DNA of 64,000 bases from G963662905 sp963676415 (GCA_963676415.1 OY781097.1:186001-250000), one strand, 5' to 3'. Numbered from the stretch's first letter, positions 8,229 through 17,352 are shown. Numbers and translations: made by a program. The notes: a model not told the origin generated them from the letters alone.

Positions 8229-8831
8229 TTACTTAGAATACAATTCAACGATGAGCTGTTCTTTGATATTTTCTGGAATATCTTCACGCTCAGGATAATT
8301 CATGAACTTACCTGCCAGGCGTTCTTCGTCCCACTCAAGCCAGCCAAACTGTGTACGGTTTGCCAAAGAATTGGTAATTGCTTCGAGTGATTTTGATTTT
8401 TCACGTACGCTTATAATATCACCGGGGCGCACCGAAAAACTGGGTACGTTGGTAAGCTGACCGTTAACCAAAATATGGCGGTGTGATACCAGTTGTCGTG
8501 CAGCAGCACGTGTTGGTGCAATACCCAAACGATAAACAACATTATCCAAACGAGCTTCGATAAGCTGGAGCAGGATTTCACCTGTAATCCCTTTTTTCTT
8601 GGCAGCGCGTTCAAATACGTTGCGGAACTGACGTTCCAGGATACCGTAAGTATATTTGGCTTTTTGTTTCTCGGCAAGCTGAATACCATATTCAGACTGC
8701 TTGGATCTTCTGCGGGAATTGCCATGCTGTCCCGGAGGATAATTTTTCTTTTCGAAATACTTATCAGGCCCGTAAATAGCTTCCTTGAATTTACGTGCGA
8801 TTTTAGTTTTGGGGCCAATATATCTTGCCAT
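8229..8831 (-). CDS. rpsD: Small ribosomal subunit protein uS4
   Basis: A 200-residue primary 16S rRNA binder and assembly initiator; in many bacteria it also represses the alpha operon. The S4 RNA-binding domain (LDNVVYRLGIAPTRAAARQL) is in the second half. The N-terminus lacks the CxxC zinc motif, so it is the zinc-independent form. It lies 38 bp after rpsK and before rpoA. Confidence 0.97.
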   Translation of the reverse strand: MARYIGPKTKIARKFKEAIYGPDKYFEKKNYPPGQHGNSRRRSKQSEYGIQLAEKQKAKYTYGILERQFRNVFERAAKKKGITGEILLQLIEARLDNVVYRLGIAPTRAAARQLVSHRHILVNGQLTNVPSFSVRPGDIISVREKSKSLEAITNSLANRTQFGWLEWDEERLAGKFMNYPEREDIPENIKEQLIVELYSK

Positions 8832-8869
8832 GGACTAAATCTTTTTTAAATACAACAATAATTCAACAA

Positions 8870-9268
8870 TTACACTCTCCTGCGTTTGGGAGGACGGCAG
8901 CCATTATGTGGCAGAGGTGTGATATCTTTGATTTCTGTAACCTCAATTCCGGCACCGTGAATAGTACGGATAGCCGATTCGCGTCCGCTACCAGGACCTT
9001 TTACATATACCTTAACTTTGCGCAGGCCCAGATCATAAGCAACTTTTGCACAATCTTCTGCTGCTGTTTGTGCAGCGTAAGGAGTGTTCTTTTTTGAGCC
9101 ACGGAAGCCCATTTTACCAGCAGATGCCCAGGAAATAACCTGTCCATTGTTATTTGTCAGCGTAATAATGATATTGTTGAAGGTAGCACTTACAAAAGCT
9201 TTTCCAACCGCTTCAACTTTAACAACCCTTTTTTTGGTTGTCTTACCGCTTTTTCCACTTTTAGCCAT
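8870..9268 (-). CDS. rpsK: Small ribosomal subunit protein uS11
   Basis: A 132-residue 30S platform protein. It has the conserved core ATFNNIIITLTNNNGQVISW, the GSGRESAIRTI segment and the basic C-terminus GCRPPKRRRV that contacts the E-site mRNA region. The N-terminus is Lys/Gly-rich. It lies between rpsM and rpsD in the alpha operon. Confidence 0.97.
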   Translation of the reverse strand: MAKSGKSGKTTKKRVVKVEAVGKAFVSATFNNIIITLTNNNGQVISWASAGKMGFRGSKKNTPYAAQTAAEDCAKVAYDLGLRKVKVYVKGPGSGRESAIRTIHGAGIEVTEIKDITPLPHNGCRPPKRRRV

Positions 9269-9301
9269 ATTATTTATATTCGTCTAATTATCAATCAAAT
9301 A

Positions 9302-9682
9302 TTAACCTTTAGGAGCTTTCTTTTTATTGGCGACAGTCTTCTTGCGACCCTTGCGAGTACGTGCATTGTTTTTTGTGCTCTGACCCCTTAAAGGCAGACC
9401 AATACGATGACGGATTCCACGGTAGCAACCAATGTCCATCAATCGTTTGATGTTCATTTGGGTTTCGGAACGAAGTTCACCTTCTACTGTGTAATTGTTC
9501 GCAATAACTTCACGGACTTTTTTCTGTTCATCGTCAGTCCAGTCTTCAACTTTTTTGTCTACATCAACTTCTGCTGCTTCTAAAATGCTTTGTGCTTTTG
9601 AGCGGCCTATTCCGAAGATATAAGTGAGGCTGATAACTCCTCTTTTGTTATTTGGTATATCAACACCAGCAATCCTTGCCAT
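9302..9682 (-). CDS. rpsM: Small ribosomal subunit protein uS13
   Basis: A 126-residue 30S head protein that forms inter-subunit bridges and touches the P-site tRNA through its basic tail. The start MARIAGVDIPNNKRGVISL, the helix-two-turns-helix, and the RGIRHRIGLPLRGQ(ST) and NARTRKGRKKTV signatures are all present. Confidence 0.97.
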   Translation of the reverse strand: MARIAGVDIPNNKRGVISLTYIFGIGRSKAQSILEAAEVDVDKKVEDWTDDEQKKVREVIANNYTVEGELRSETQMNIKRLMDIGCYRGIRHRIGLPLRGQSTKNNARTRKGRKKTVANKKKAPKG

Positions 9683-9722
9683 AAAACTGATTTATTTTAT
9701 CACTTTTGAACTAAATTTCTTA

Positions 9723-9839
9723 TTATCCCTGACGTTGTTTAAACTTAGGGTTTTTCTTGTTGATAACATAAAGTCTTCCTTTTCGGCGTACAATTTTGCA
9801 TTCTGAAGACCTTTTCTTAATGGATGCTCTGACTTTCAT
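9723..9839 (-). CDS. rpmJ: Large ribosomal subunit protein bL36
   Basis: A 38-residue protein beginning MKVRASIKKRSSECKIVRRK and ending NPKFKQRQG. Only one Cys remains of the usual Cys3-His zinc site, so this is the zinc-independent (C-) type. It lies between infA (29 bp) and rpsM (40 bp), the standard spc/alpha junction. Confidence 0.95.
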   Translation of the reverse strand: MKVRASIKKRSSECKIVRRKGRLYVINKKNPKFKQRQG

Positions 9840-9868
9840 CTTTTCAAGCTGTTATTTAATTTCTTCTT

Positions 9869-10087
9869 TTATTTATATCGGTATGTAATTCTTCCTTTTG
9901 TGAGGTCGTATGGAGTCATTTCTACTTTTACTCGATCGCCTGGTAAAATTCTGATGTAATGCATCCTCATCTTACCACTGATATGAGCAGTGATAACATG
10001 ACCGTTCTCCAATTCAACACGGAACATTGCATTTCCCAGTGATTCTACCACTGTACCATCTTGCTCTATAGAAGCTTGTTTCGCCAT
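9869..10087 (-). CDS. infA: Translation initiation factor IF-1
   Basis: A 72-residue OB-fold protein that binds the ribosomal A site during initiation. The start MAKQASIEQDGTVVESLGNA and the RILPGDRVKVEMTPYDLTKG strand pair are typical. It lies 4 bp after map, so the two are probably translationally coupled. Confidence 0.97.
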   Translation of the reverse strand: MAKQASIEQDGTVVESLGNAMFRVELENGHVITAHISGKMRMHYIRILPGDRVKVEMTPYDLTKGRITYRYK

Positions 10088-10091
10088 ATTT

Positions 10092-10874
10092 TTATTTCAT
10101 TTCTTTGATAAGCTCTTCAATATAATCAAAAGTTGATAGAATTTCCGCCTTGTCTTTCCGAACAACCACATCATGTTCGTAATGTGCCGAAGGCAGACGG
10201 TCTGCTGTACGTATTGTCCAGCCATCCTTTTCCTGTACAACCCTGTATTTACCTAAATTAATCATGGGCTCTATAGCCAGCACCATGCCCTCTTTAAGTA
10301 AAGGCCCCCGTCCACGCCGTCCAAAATTCGGCACTTCGGGCTTTTCGTGCAGCTGCCGCCCCAGTCCATGTCCAACCAGATCGCGAACCACAGAGTACCC
10401 CCGTGCTTCTACGTAGGTTTGAATGGCATGGCCAATATCACCGACCCTGTTGCCATGAACGGCCATTTCAATTCCTTTGTATAATGATTCTTTAGTGGCT
10501 TTCATCAGCTGAGCAACTTCTTCTGAAATTGTCCCCACACCAAATGTATAAGCCGAATCACCATAAAAGCCGTTCATGAATGTTCCGCAATCGATAGAAG
10601 CAATATCTCCATCTTTTAGAACGTATTTCCCAGGAATCCCATGTACCACATTTTCGTTAATGGAGATACAAAGTGTTGCGGGGAAGCCGTACATGCCTTT
10701 GAAGCCGGGCTTGGCACCATGATCCCTGATAAACTGCTCAGCTATCTTGTCCAGTTTTTGTGTTTCCACACCGGGGTGAATATGCTTTGCTACTTCAGCC
10801 AGGGTTTTACCAACAAGTAAAGAACTTTTTCGTAATAACTCTACTTCCTCTTCCGATTTGATAGATATTTTCAT
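10092..10874 (-). CDS. map: Methionine aminopeptidase, type I
   Basis: A 260-residue dinuclear-metal enzyme that removes the initiator Met from nascent proteins. The pita-bread fold signatures are present: SIDCGTFMNGFYGDSA with two metal Asp, GHGLGRQLHEKPEVPNFG with metal and catalytic His, and AIEPMINLG with a metal Glu. It starts 14 bp after secY, and adk, which separates secY and map in Proteobacteria-like and Firmicutes orders, is absent. Confidence 0.97.
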   Translation of the reverse strand: MKISIKSEEEVELLRKSSLLVGKTLAEVAKHIHPGVETQKLDKIAEQFIRDHGAKPGFKGMYGFPATLCISINENVVHGIPGKYVLKDGDIASIDCGTFMNGFYGDSAYTFGVGTISEEVAQLMKATKESLYKGIEMAVHGNRVGDIGHAIQTYVEARGYSVVRDLVGHGLGRQLHEKPEVPNFGRRGRGPLLKEGMVLAIEPMINLGKYRVVQEKDGWTIRTADRLPSAHYEHDVVVRKDKAEILSTFDYIEELIKEMK

Positions 10875-10888
10875 TAAAAAATTTCGTT

Positions 10889-12244
10889 TTACATTATGCC
10901 ACCACTGCGTCCTTTAATCCTTCCTGATTTGGTAAGGCCATCATAATGGCGCATCAGGAGGTGGCTTTCTATCTGGTACAATGTATCCAGTACTACACCA
11001 ACAAGGATAAGCAGTGATGTACCTCCGTAGAACTGTGAAAACTGAGTTGTTACACCCAATAAGCTAACCAATGAAGGCATAATAGCTACGAAGGCAAGAA
11101 ATATAGAACCAGGAAGGGTAATGCGCGACATTACCGTATCAATAAAATCAGCAGTTCGCTTGCCGGGTTTCACGCCGGGAATAAATCCTCCGTTTTTCTT
11201 CATATCTTCTGCCATTTGGTTAGGATTAACTGTAATGGCAGTATAGAAATAAGTAAAGAGGATAATCAGGATGGCAGTAACAAAGTTATACCAGAAGCCC
11301 TGAATATTGGTGAATGCGGCCGCAAAACTACCCATAGTTTCACTATCGCTGAAACCTGCAAGTGTGAGTGGAAGGAACATGATTGCCTGCGCAAAAATGA
11401 TCGGCATTACACCTGCGGCATTTACTTTAAGAGGAATATACTGACGAACGCCACCATACTGACGGTTACCAACAACGCGTTTTGCGTATTGCACCGGTAT
11501 CTTGCGTGTACCCTGAACTAAAAGAATAGTTAGGAGGATAACAGCAATCAGCACGACAATTTCCAGAACAAAGAATACCAGTCCACCACCTTTTTCTTCC
11601 ATACGTGAAATAAACTCTCCGAAAAGGGCGAAAGGCAGCCGGGCAATGATACCAATCATGATAATCAATGAGATACCATTTCCAATTCCTTTATCCGTAA
11701 TACGTTCTCCAAGCCACATAACAAACATGGTACCGGAAATAAGTATCACGATACTTGAAACCCAGAAGAAAGTTGTAGGGCTGGTAATATTTGGATTAAA
11801 AGGAGTAATAGCTTCGGCGGGTAATTGTGAAACCAGGTTGGCGATATAACCAGGAGCCTGGAAACCGGTTACAATAATAGTAAGATAACGTGTAATCTGA
11901 TTAATTTTCCGTCTTCCACTTTCACCTTCTTTTTGCAGGCGCTGGAAGTATGGCACCGCCATTCCCAGAAGCTGAATTACGATTGATGCCGAGATATAAG
12001 GCATAATACCAAGGGCAAAAATAGAAGCATTGGAAAATGCACCACCAGAAAACATATTGAGCAATCCGAGCAATCCGCTTGAAGACTGGCTCTGCAGGTT
12101 CGCAAGCTGGTTGGGATCAACGCCGGGGATTACAACATATGCACCCAAACGGTAAATCAATAAGATTCCGATGGTATAGAGTATCCGCTTGCGCAGTTCC
12201 TCAATTTTCCAGATATTTTTTATGGTCTCTATCAGTTTTTTCAT
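10889..12244 (-). CDS. secY: Preprotein translocase subunit SecY
   Basis: A 451-residue channel subunit of the Sec translocon with about ten membrane segments. The N-terminal helix is followed by the plug region (GLLGLLNMFSGGAFSNASIF). FALGIMPYISASIVIQLL and the cytoplasmic loops with GNRQYGGVRQYIPLKVN and VKPGKRTADFID match the family. It lies between rplO (58 bp) and map (14 bp). Confidence 0.98.
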   Translation of the reverse strand: MKKLIETIKNIWKIEELRKRILYTIGILLIYRLGAYVVIPGVDPNQLANLQSQSSSGLLGLLNMFSGGAFSNASIFALGIMPYISASIVIQLLGMAVPYFQRLQKEGESGRRKINQITRYLTIIVTGFQAPGYIANLVSQLPAEAITPFNPNITSPTTFFWVSSIVILISGTMFVMWLGERITDKGIGNGISLIIMIGIIARLPFALFGEFISRMEEKGGGLVFFVLEIVVLIAVILLTILLVQGTRKIPVQYAKRVVGNRQYGGVRQYIPLKVNAAGVMPIIFAQAIMFLPLTLAGFSDSETMGSFAAAFTNIQGFWYNFVTAILIILFTYFYTAITVNPNQMAEDMKKNGGFIPGVKPGKRTADFIDTVMSRITLPGSIFLAFVAIMPSLVSLLGVTTQFSQFYGGTSLLILVGVVLDTLYQIESHLLMRHYDGLTKSGRIKGRSGGIM

Positions 12245-12302
12245 TAGTTCGTGATTTGTTTACTGCATCGCTGTGGGTGCAGTCATAGAATCTGTAAAAC
12301 TA

Positions 12303-12749
12303 TTAAATTTTTGTAGCAACGCCACCTTTAGCTTCGATAGCCTCCTGAGCAGTTTTTGAAAACGCGTGAGCGCTTACTTCAATTTTACTGTTCAGTTCTC
12401 CACGTCCAAGCACCTTTACTTTATCGTTTTTAGAAACGATACCAAGGTCACAAAAAACCTGAAAATCAAATACGTTGATACCCTTTTCCTGAGAAATTTT
12501 CTCAAGGTTTTCGATGTTTACCGGAGTATATTCAACGCGGTTGATATTTTTAAAACCTCCTTTTGGCACCCTGCGGTAAAGGGGCATCTGACCACCTTCA
12601 AAACCAAGTTTACGGCTATAACCAGACCTTGATTTCGCACCTTTATGGCCACGGGTCGCAGTACCGCCATGTCCGGAACCTTGTCCTCGGGCAATACGTT
12701 TGCTGCTTTTTACAGATCCTTTGGCTGGTTTCAGATTACCTAAATCCAT
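12303..12749 (-). CDS. rplO: Large ribosomal subunit protein uL15
   Basis: A 148-residue late-assembly 50S protein. The glycine-rich, basic N-terminal extension (ARGQGSGHGGTATRGHKGAK) that threads into 23S rRNA is followed by GFEGGQMPLYRRVPKGGF and the globular C-terminal domain. It lies between rpmD and secY. Confidence 0.97.
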   Translation of the reverse strand: MDLGNLKPAKGSVKSSKRIARGQGSGHGGTATRGHKGAKSRSGYSRKLGFEGGQMPLYRRVPKGGFKNINRVEYTPVNIENLEKISQEKGINVFDFQVFCDLGIVSKNDKVKVLGRGELNSKIEVSAHAFSKTAQEAIEAKGGVATKI

Positions 12750-12774
12750 GTTTATATCGTTTAATAGTTATCGA

Positions 12775-12954
12775 TTAAATTTCTTCAACTTTCACCAGAT
12801 GGTTTACTTTGGCAACCATTCCTAAAATTTGTGGTGATTGTTCGTGTTCTACGCTATGGTTCATTTTCCTGAGTCCGAGAGCTTCCAGAGTAGCTTTCTG
12901 GTCTTTTGGGCGGCGGATTGAACTGCGCACCTGTGTTATTTTAATCTTCTTCAT
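12775..12954 (-). CDS. rpmD: Large ribosomal subunit protein uL30
   Basis: A protein of about 59 residues with the KIKITQVRSSIRRPKDQKAT strand-turn and GLRKMNHSVEHEQSPQILGM helix typical of uL30. Two in-frame ATGs exist, 12958-12960 and 12952-12954; the second (MKKIKITQV) fits the family start better. It lies 14 bp after rpsE. Confidence 0.95.
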   Translation of the reverse strand: MKKIKITQVRSSIRRPKDQKATLEALGLRKMNHSVEHEQSPQILGMVAKVNHLVKVEEI

Positions 12955-12968
12955 ACTCATGCAAAATT

Positions 12969-13487
12969 TTAACCATTAAAAACTTTATTGAGATCAACAC
13001 CACGGAGTTGTGCCACAGTATAAGGATCGCGCATTAATTTCAGCGCATTGATTGTAGCCTTAACAACACTGTGTGGGTTGGATGATCCTTTTGATTTCGC
13101 AAGCACGTCTTTTACGCCAACACTTTCGAGCACAGCACGCATTGCACCTCCTGCAATTACACCTGTACCTGGAGCGGCAGGTTTCATAAAGACATTCGCA
13201 CCACTGTATTTACCAATTTGTTCATGAGGGATGGTTCCATTAAGTACCGGCACATGAATCAAGTTCTTTTTGGCATCATCAATACCCTTGGCAATAGCAG
13301 AAGTAACTTCTTTTGCTTTTCCAAGGCCGTAACCAACAACTCCATTTTCATCACCGACCACAACAATAGCCGAGAAACTAAATGTTCTACCCCCTTTGGT
13401 AACTTTGGTCACCCTTTGGATACTCACGAGGCGGTCTTTTAACTCTATCTCGCTTGATTTAACTCTTTTGATATTAACGTCTGACAT
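12969..13487 (-). CDS. rpsE: Small ribosomal subunit protein uS5
   Basis: A 172-residue decoding-fidelity protein. It has the N-terminal double-stranded RNA-binding-like domain (DRLVSIQRVTKVTKGGRTFS, then GLGKAKEV) and the C-terminal domain with GTGVIAGGAMRAVLE. It stands in the usual spc order, 9 bp after rplR. Confidence 0.97.
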   Translation of the reverse strand: MSDVNIKRVKSSEIELKDRLVSIQRVTKVTKGGRTFSFSAIVVVGDENGVVGYGLGKAKEVTSAIAKGIDDAKKNLIHVPVLNGTIPHEQIGKYSGANVFMKPAAPGTGVIAGGAMRAVLESVGVKDVLAKSKGSSNPHSVVKATINALKLMRDPYTVAQLRGVDLNKVFNG

Positions 13488-13496
13488 AGTTTCTCT

Positions 13497-13856
13497 TTAT
13501 AATTTAAGGCCTCCTTCTCTGGCGCCTTCAGCCAGAGCTTTAACCCTACCGTGATACAAATAACCATTTCTGTCAAATACTACAGTCTGTACACCTGCTT
13601 CGGTTGCTTTCTGTGCTATTCTTTGGCCAATCAGTTTTGCCTGATCAATTTTTGTACCGCTCACTTCAACTTCTTTTTCCATAGTTGAGGCTGAACAGAT
13701 AGTTTTTCCGCTAATGTCATCTATAAGCTGGGCATAGATCTGCTTATTGCTTTTGAAAACACTGAGCCTTGGCCTGTCTGCACTACCGCTGACGACTTTT
13801 CTGATCCGTTTTTTAATACGGAACCTGCTATATTCTTTTTTATTCTTGATAGCCAT
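13497..13856 (-). CDS. rplR: Large ribosomal subunit protein uL18
   Basis: A 119-residue 5S rRNA-binding protein of the central protuberance. RRKVVSGSADRPRLSVFKSN-like strands (here IRKVVSGSADRPRLSVFKSN) and FDRNGYLYHGRVKALAEGAR are diagnostic. The frame extends four codons further up (MYCR), but the ATG at 13854-13856 (MAIKNKKEYSRF) matches the family start and leaves 27 bp after rplF. Confidence 0.96.
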   Translation of the reverse strand: MAIKNKKEYSRFRIKKRIRKVVSGSADRPRLSVFKSNKQIYAQLIDDISGKTICSASTMEKEVEVSGTKIDQAKLIGQRIAQKATEAGVQTVVFDRNGYLYHGRVKALAEGAREGGLKL

Positions 13857-13883
13857 TCTGCAATACAATTTACTAAGTTACTA

Positions 13884-14438
13884 TTAACTGGCAGCTGTTT
13901 TACCGGCCTTACGGCGTACAACTTCACCTTTATACAGGATACCTTTTCCTTTGTAAGGTTCTGGTTTCCTCATAGAACGGATCTTTGCAGCGATCTGTCC
14001 AACAAGTTGCTTATCGCAGCTGGTTAGCTTGAGTGTTGGGTTTTTACCACGTTCGGCAGTAGATTCTGCTTTAACTTCCGGTGGAAGTTCCAGGTAAATG
14101 TGATGCGAAAAACCCAGGTTGATTTCGAGCATCTGCCCTGTAGCAGTTACTTTATAACCAACGCCTACAAACTCCTGCTCAATTGTGAAACCTTCGGTTA
14201 CACCAATGATCATATTATTGATCAAAGCACGGTACAAACCATGATAAGACTTATTTTGCTTGCTTTCTTCTTCAATGGAAAGAATAATGGTATTATCCTC
14301 AACGCCAACTTTTACAGCGGGATTAACATCCTGATTGAGTTCGCCAAGTTTTCCTTTTACAGTAACCAGATTATCGGCTGAGACCTTCACCTCTACACCT
14401 GCCGGTATGTTAATTGGTAATTTTCCTATACGTGACAT
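13884..14438 (-). CDS. rplF: Large ribosomal subunit protein uL6
   Basis: A 184-residue protein of two repeated alpha/beta domains near the factor-binding site. The start MSRIGKLPINIPAGVEV and the C-terminal signature PEPYKGKGILYKGE are conserved. It lies 19 bp after rpsH. Confidence 0.97.
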   Translation of the reverse strand: MSRIGKLPINIPAGVEVKVSADNLVTVKGKLGELNQDVNPAVKVGVEDNTIILSIEEESKQNKSYHGLYRALINNMIIGVTEGFTIEQEFVGVGYKVTATGQMLEINLGFSHHIYLELPPEVKAESTAERGKNPTLKLTSCDKQLVGQIAAKIRSMRKPEPYKGKGILYKGEVVRRKAGKTAAS

Positions 14439-14457
14439 AATCTTGTTCCTTTTTGGA

Positions 14458-14856
14458 TTAACTTACATAACAAACTACTTCTCCACCAACGCCAAGGTCG
14501 CGGGCTTCTTTATCAGAAATCACACCGTTTGAGGTAGAGATAATGGCAATTCCAAGTCCGTTAAGTACCCGGGGCAGGTTTTTGCTGTCGGCATACTTCC
14601 TAAGACCCGGACGGCTAATTCTTTCAATTTTACGGATGGCGGCCTCTTTGGTGACAGGATGATACTTCAGGGCAATTTTAATAGTGCCTGGAACTTTATC
14701 ATCAACGAATTTATAGTTCAGGATATATCCTTTATCATAGAGGATTCTGGTAATTGCCTTCTTCATATTTGAAGCAGGGATTTCAACTACGCGATGTTTT
14801 GCCATGATAGCATTCCTGATGCGGGTCAAATAATCTGCTATTGGATCGGTTAACAT
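14458..14856 (-). CDS. rpsH: Small ribosomal subunit protein uS8
   Basis: A 132-residue 16S rRNA-binding protein. It starts MLTDPIADYLTRIRNAI and has the C-terminal signature STSNGVISDKEARDLGVGGE. In E. coli S8 it also represses the spc operon; that is not shown here. Confidence 0.97.
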   Translation of the reverse strand: MLTDPIADYLTRIRNAIMAKHRVVEIPASNMKKAITRILYDKGYILNYKFVDDKVPGTIKIALKYHPVTKEAAIRKIERISRPGLRKYADSKNLPRVLNGLGIAIISTSNGVISDKEARDLGVGGEVVCYVS

Positions 14857-14897
14857 ATTCTAATTTTATTTTAATTCTCTCTCTGTCAAAATATTAA

Positions 14898-15167
14898 TTA
14901 CCAGCTTGCTTTTCTTACGCCTGGAATTTTACCGTTGGAAGCCATTTCCCTAAAATTGATACGGGAAATACCAAACTGACGCATATACCCTTTAGGACGG
15001 CCTGTAAGTTTGCATCGGTTGTGCAGACGTACCGGGCTTGCATTTTTAGGGAGTTTTTGAAGACCTTCCCAATCGCCCTGGGCTTTTAATTCTGCCCTTC
15101 TTTCGGCGTATTTTTCTACAAGACGTTCACGTTTGCGTTCGCGGGCTTTCATTGATTCTTTTGCCAT
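14898..15167 (-). CDS. rpsN: Small ribosomal subunit protein uS14, zinc-free type
   Basis: An 89-residue long-form uS14 with the core RLHNRCKLTGRPKGYMRQFG. Only one Cys is present, so it is the zinc-independent (C-) type, like bL36 in this cluster. It lies 9 bp after rplE. Confidence 0.97.
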   Translation of the reverse strand: MAKESMKARERKRERLVEKYAERRAELKAQGDWEGLQKLPKNASPVRLHNRCKLTGRPKGYMRQFGISRINFREMASNGKIPGVRKASW

Positions 15168-15176
15168 AACTCTATA

Positions 15177-15725
15177 TTATTTTGTAAAGGGGAACCCAAA
15201 ATGTTTCAACAATTCCATTGCCTCTTTATCAGTTTTTGCTGAAGTCACGAAGGTAATGTCCATACCATTGATACGGGCTACCTGATCCATCACAATTTCT
15301 GGAAAAATGATCTGCTCGGTTACACCGAAGGTGAAGTTTCCACGGCCATCAAAACCTTTGGCTTTAATACCTTTAAAGTCACGGACACGTGGGATAGCAA
15401 CAGCAATAAGTCGATCCAGGAATTCGTACATATTCTGACGACGCAGTGTAACACGAACACCAATGGGCATTCCTTTACGGAGCTTAAAGTTAGAGATATC
15501 TCTTTTTGATTTCGTTGCTACTGCTTTCTGACCGGCGATCATAGTCATTTCCTGTACACCGGCATCGATCAGTTTTTTATCAACGATTGCAGCACCCAAA
15601 CCCTGGTTCACAGAGATTTTTTCAATTTTAGGCACCTGCATCACGGTTTTGTACTCAAACTGCTTCATCAAAGCAGGTACAATCTCCTTTTTATACTTTT
15701 CTTCTAATCTTGGTACGTAGCTCAT
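15177..15725 (-). CDS. rplE: Large ribosomal subunit protein uL5
   Basis: A 182-residue 5S rRNA-binding protein that contacts P-site tRNA. Conserved segments are IEKISVNQGLGAA, KLRKGMPIGVRVTLR and RDFKGIKAKGFDGRGNF. Its ATG overlaps the rplX stop by one base (TAATG), which suggests translational coupling. Confidence 0.97.
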   Translation of the reverse strand: MSYVPRLEEKYKKEIVPALMKQFEYKTVMQVPKIEKISVNQGLGAAIVDKKLIDAGVQEMTMIAGQKAVATKSKRDISNFKLRKGMPIGVRVTLRRQNMYEFLDRLIAVAIPRVRDFKGIKAKGFDGRGNFTFGVTEQIIFPEIVMDQVARINGMDITFVTSAKTDKEAMELLKHFGFPFTK

Positions 15726-16048
15726 TACTTGATAACCTCCCCTGATTTTTTAGAATAACGAACGGTCTTGTTGGATTTGTCGTCGGCTTTACGACCGACC
15801 CTTGTAGGGTTTCCGGCATTATCAACGACCATCAGGTTGGAAATATGAATTCCGGCCTCTTGTTTCACAATACCACCCTGAGGGTTATTGGCATTGGGTT
15901 TGGTATGTTTGGATACCATATTGGCACCTTCTACAATAGCCCGTTCTTTCGCTTTATCAACCTGAAGTACTTTGCCCTTCATTCCCTTACTGTTACCGGC
16001 AATAACTTTTACGGTATCACCTTTTTTGATATGGAATTTCTTTTGCAT
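15725..16048 (-). CDS. rplX: Large ribosomal subunit protein uL24
   Basis: A 107-residue KOW-domain protein that starts 50S assembly. KGDTVKVIAGNSKGMKGKVL is the KOW motif at the N-terminus, and KADDKSNKTVRYSKKSGEV ends it. It overlaps rplE by one base. Confidence 0.97.
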   Translation of the reverse strand: MQKKFHIKKGDTVKVIAGNSKGMKGKVLQVDKAKERAIVEGANMVSKHTKPNANNPQGGIVKQEAGIHISNLMVVDNAGNPTRVGRKADDKSNKTVRYSKKSGEVIK

Positions 16049-16059
16049 TTGATATACTT

Positions 16060-16428
16060 TTAAAGCACTTCGGGTGCCAATGAAACAATCTTCATATATT
16101 GTTTTTCCCTGAGCTCACGAGCCACAGGGCCAAAAATACGTGTTCCCATCATTTCGCCGGCTTGGTTGAGCAATACGGCTGCATTGTCATCAAACCTGAT
16201 GTAGGAACCATCATTACGGCGGATTTCCTTTTTAGTCCGAACAACCACAGCTTTGTAAACTGTACCTTTTTTGGCTGTACCACCCGGAATCGCACTTTTA
16301 ACGGCAACAACAATTTTATCACCGATGGATGCGTAACGGCGGCCGGTACCTCCAAGCACCCTGATACAGAGTACTTCTTTTGCGCCACTGTTATCGGCGA
16401 CCATTAATCTTGATTCTTGTTGTATCAT
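16060..16428 (-). CDS. rplN: Large ribosomal subunit protein uL14
   Basis: A 122-residue protein at the 30S interface. It begins MIQQESRLMVADNSGAKEVL and has the GDKIVVAVKSAIPGGTAKKG and FDDNAAVLLN signatures. It lies 2 bp after rpsQ. Confidence 0.98.
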   Translation of the reverse strand: MIQQESRLMVADNSGAKEVLCIRVLGGTGRRYASIGDKIVVAVKSAIPGGTAKKGTVYKAVVVRTKKEIRRNDGSYIRFDDNAAVLLNQAGEMMGTRIFGPVARELREKQYMKIVSLAPEVL

Positions 16429-16430
16429 AA

Positions 16431-16685
16431 TTACTTAGCTCTTTCAATAATTTCGACTAAACGCCAGCATTTATTTTTGCTTAAAGGCCTTGTTTCGGCA
16501 ATAGTTACTTTATCCCCGATGTTCGCTTCGTTGTTTTCATCGTGGGCGGTAAATTTAGTGCTTTTACGGATAAATTTACCATATATAGGATGCTTTTCTT
16601 TGCGGTCAACTTTAACTACAATTGACTTTAGCATCTTATTGCTGACAACAATACCTGTCCTTTCTTTTCTCAAATTACGTTCCAT
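16431..16685 (-). CDS. rpsQ: Small ribosomal subunit protein uS17
   Basis: An 84-residue OB-fold 16S rRNA binder. GIVVSNKMLKSIVVKVDRKE and the C-terminal GDKVTIAETRPLSKNKCWRL are typical. It lies between rpmC (5 bp) and rplN (2 bp). Confidence 0.97.
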   Translation of the reverse strand: MERNLRKERTGIVVSNKMLKSIVVKVDRKEKHPIYGKFIRKSTKFTAHDENNEANIGDKVTIAETRPLSKNKCWRLVEIIERAK

Positions 16686-16690
16686 AGTGA

Positions 16691-16897
16691 TTAGGCTTTC
16701 TTGGTTGCTTGAATTTCCCGACTGCGTATTTCTGTCTTGATCCTGGCTATAGTCTTCCTGTGCTCCTTCAATACGTTTGTATTTTCCAGTGGAGACACAG
16801 CATGATTTATCTTAAGCCTTGTAATTTGCTTCTGCTCCTCCTCAAGTCTTTCCTGCAGGTCACTGGTTGACAGTTCTTTAATGACTTCTTGTTTCAT
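16691..16897 (-). CDS. rpmC: Large ribosomal subunit protein uL29
   Basis: A 68-residue two-helix protein near the exit tunnel, where it helps to dock trigger factor and SRP. VIKELSTSDLQERLEEEQKQ and the KTIARIKTEIRSRE helix are characteristic. Confidence 0.95.
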   Translation of the reverse strand: MKQEVIKELSTSDLQERLEEEQKQITRLKINHAVSPLENTNVLKEHRKTIARIKTEIRSREIQATKKA

Positions 16898-16929
16898 CTT
16901 TATTTAAGGAAGTTAAATTATATACTAAA

Positions 16930-17352
16930 CTATGCTTCAAAATAATCACGGCGAACCATGAATTTAGTTTTAACCGGTAGCTTTTGAGCCGCTAATCGGA
17001 GGGCTTCACGAGCCACTTCCAGGCTTACGCCATCGGCTTCAAAAAGAATCCTGCCCGGGTTAACACGTGCTACAAACATTTCGGGAGCACCTTTACCTTT
17101 ACCCATCCTTACTTCGGCAGGTTTACTGGTAATAGGCTTATCGGGGAATATTCTGATCCATAATTGTCCTTCACGTTTCATATGACGTGTTACTGCCTGA
17201 CGGGCAGCTTCAATTTGGCGGCCGTTAATCCATGCAAATTCTAATGACTTTATTGCGAAAGAGCCCATTGAAATCTGGTGGCCACGGTTTGCATTTCCCT
17301 TCATGCGGCCTTTTTGCTGCTTCCTGTATTTGGTTTTTCTTGGCTGTAACAT
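16930..17352 (-). CDS. rplP: Large ribosomal subunit protein uL16
   Basis: A 140-residue protein next to the peptidyl-transferase centre and the A-site tRNA. It starts MLQPRKTKYRKQQKGRMKG and has IRIFPDKPITSKPAEVRMGK and GKGKGAPE. It lies 32 bp before rpmC and 33 bp after rpsC. Confidence 0.97.
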   Translation of the reverse strand: MLQPRKTKYRKQQKGRMKGNANRGHQISMGSFAIKSLEFAWINGRQIEAARQAVTRHMKREGQLWIRIFPDKPITSKPAEVRMGKGKGAPEMFVARVNPGRILFEADGVSLEVAREALRLAAQKLPVKTKFMVRRDYFEA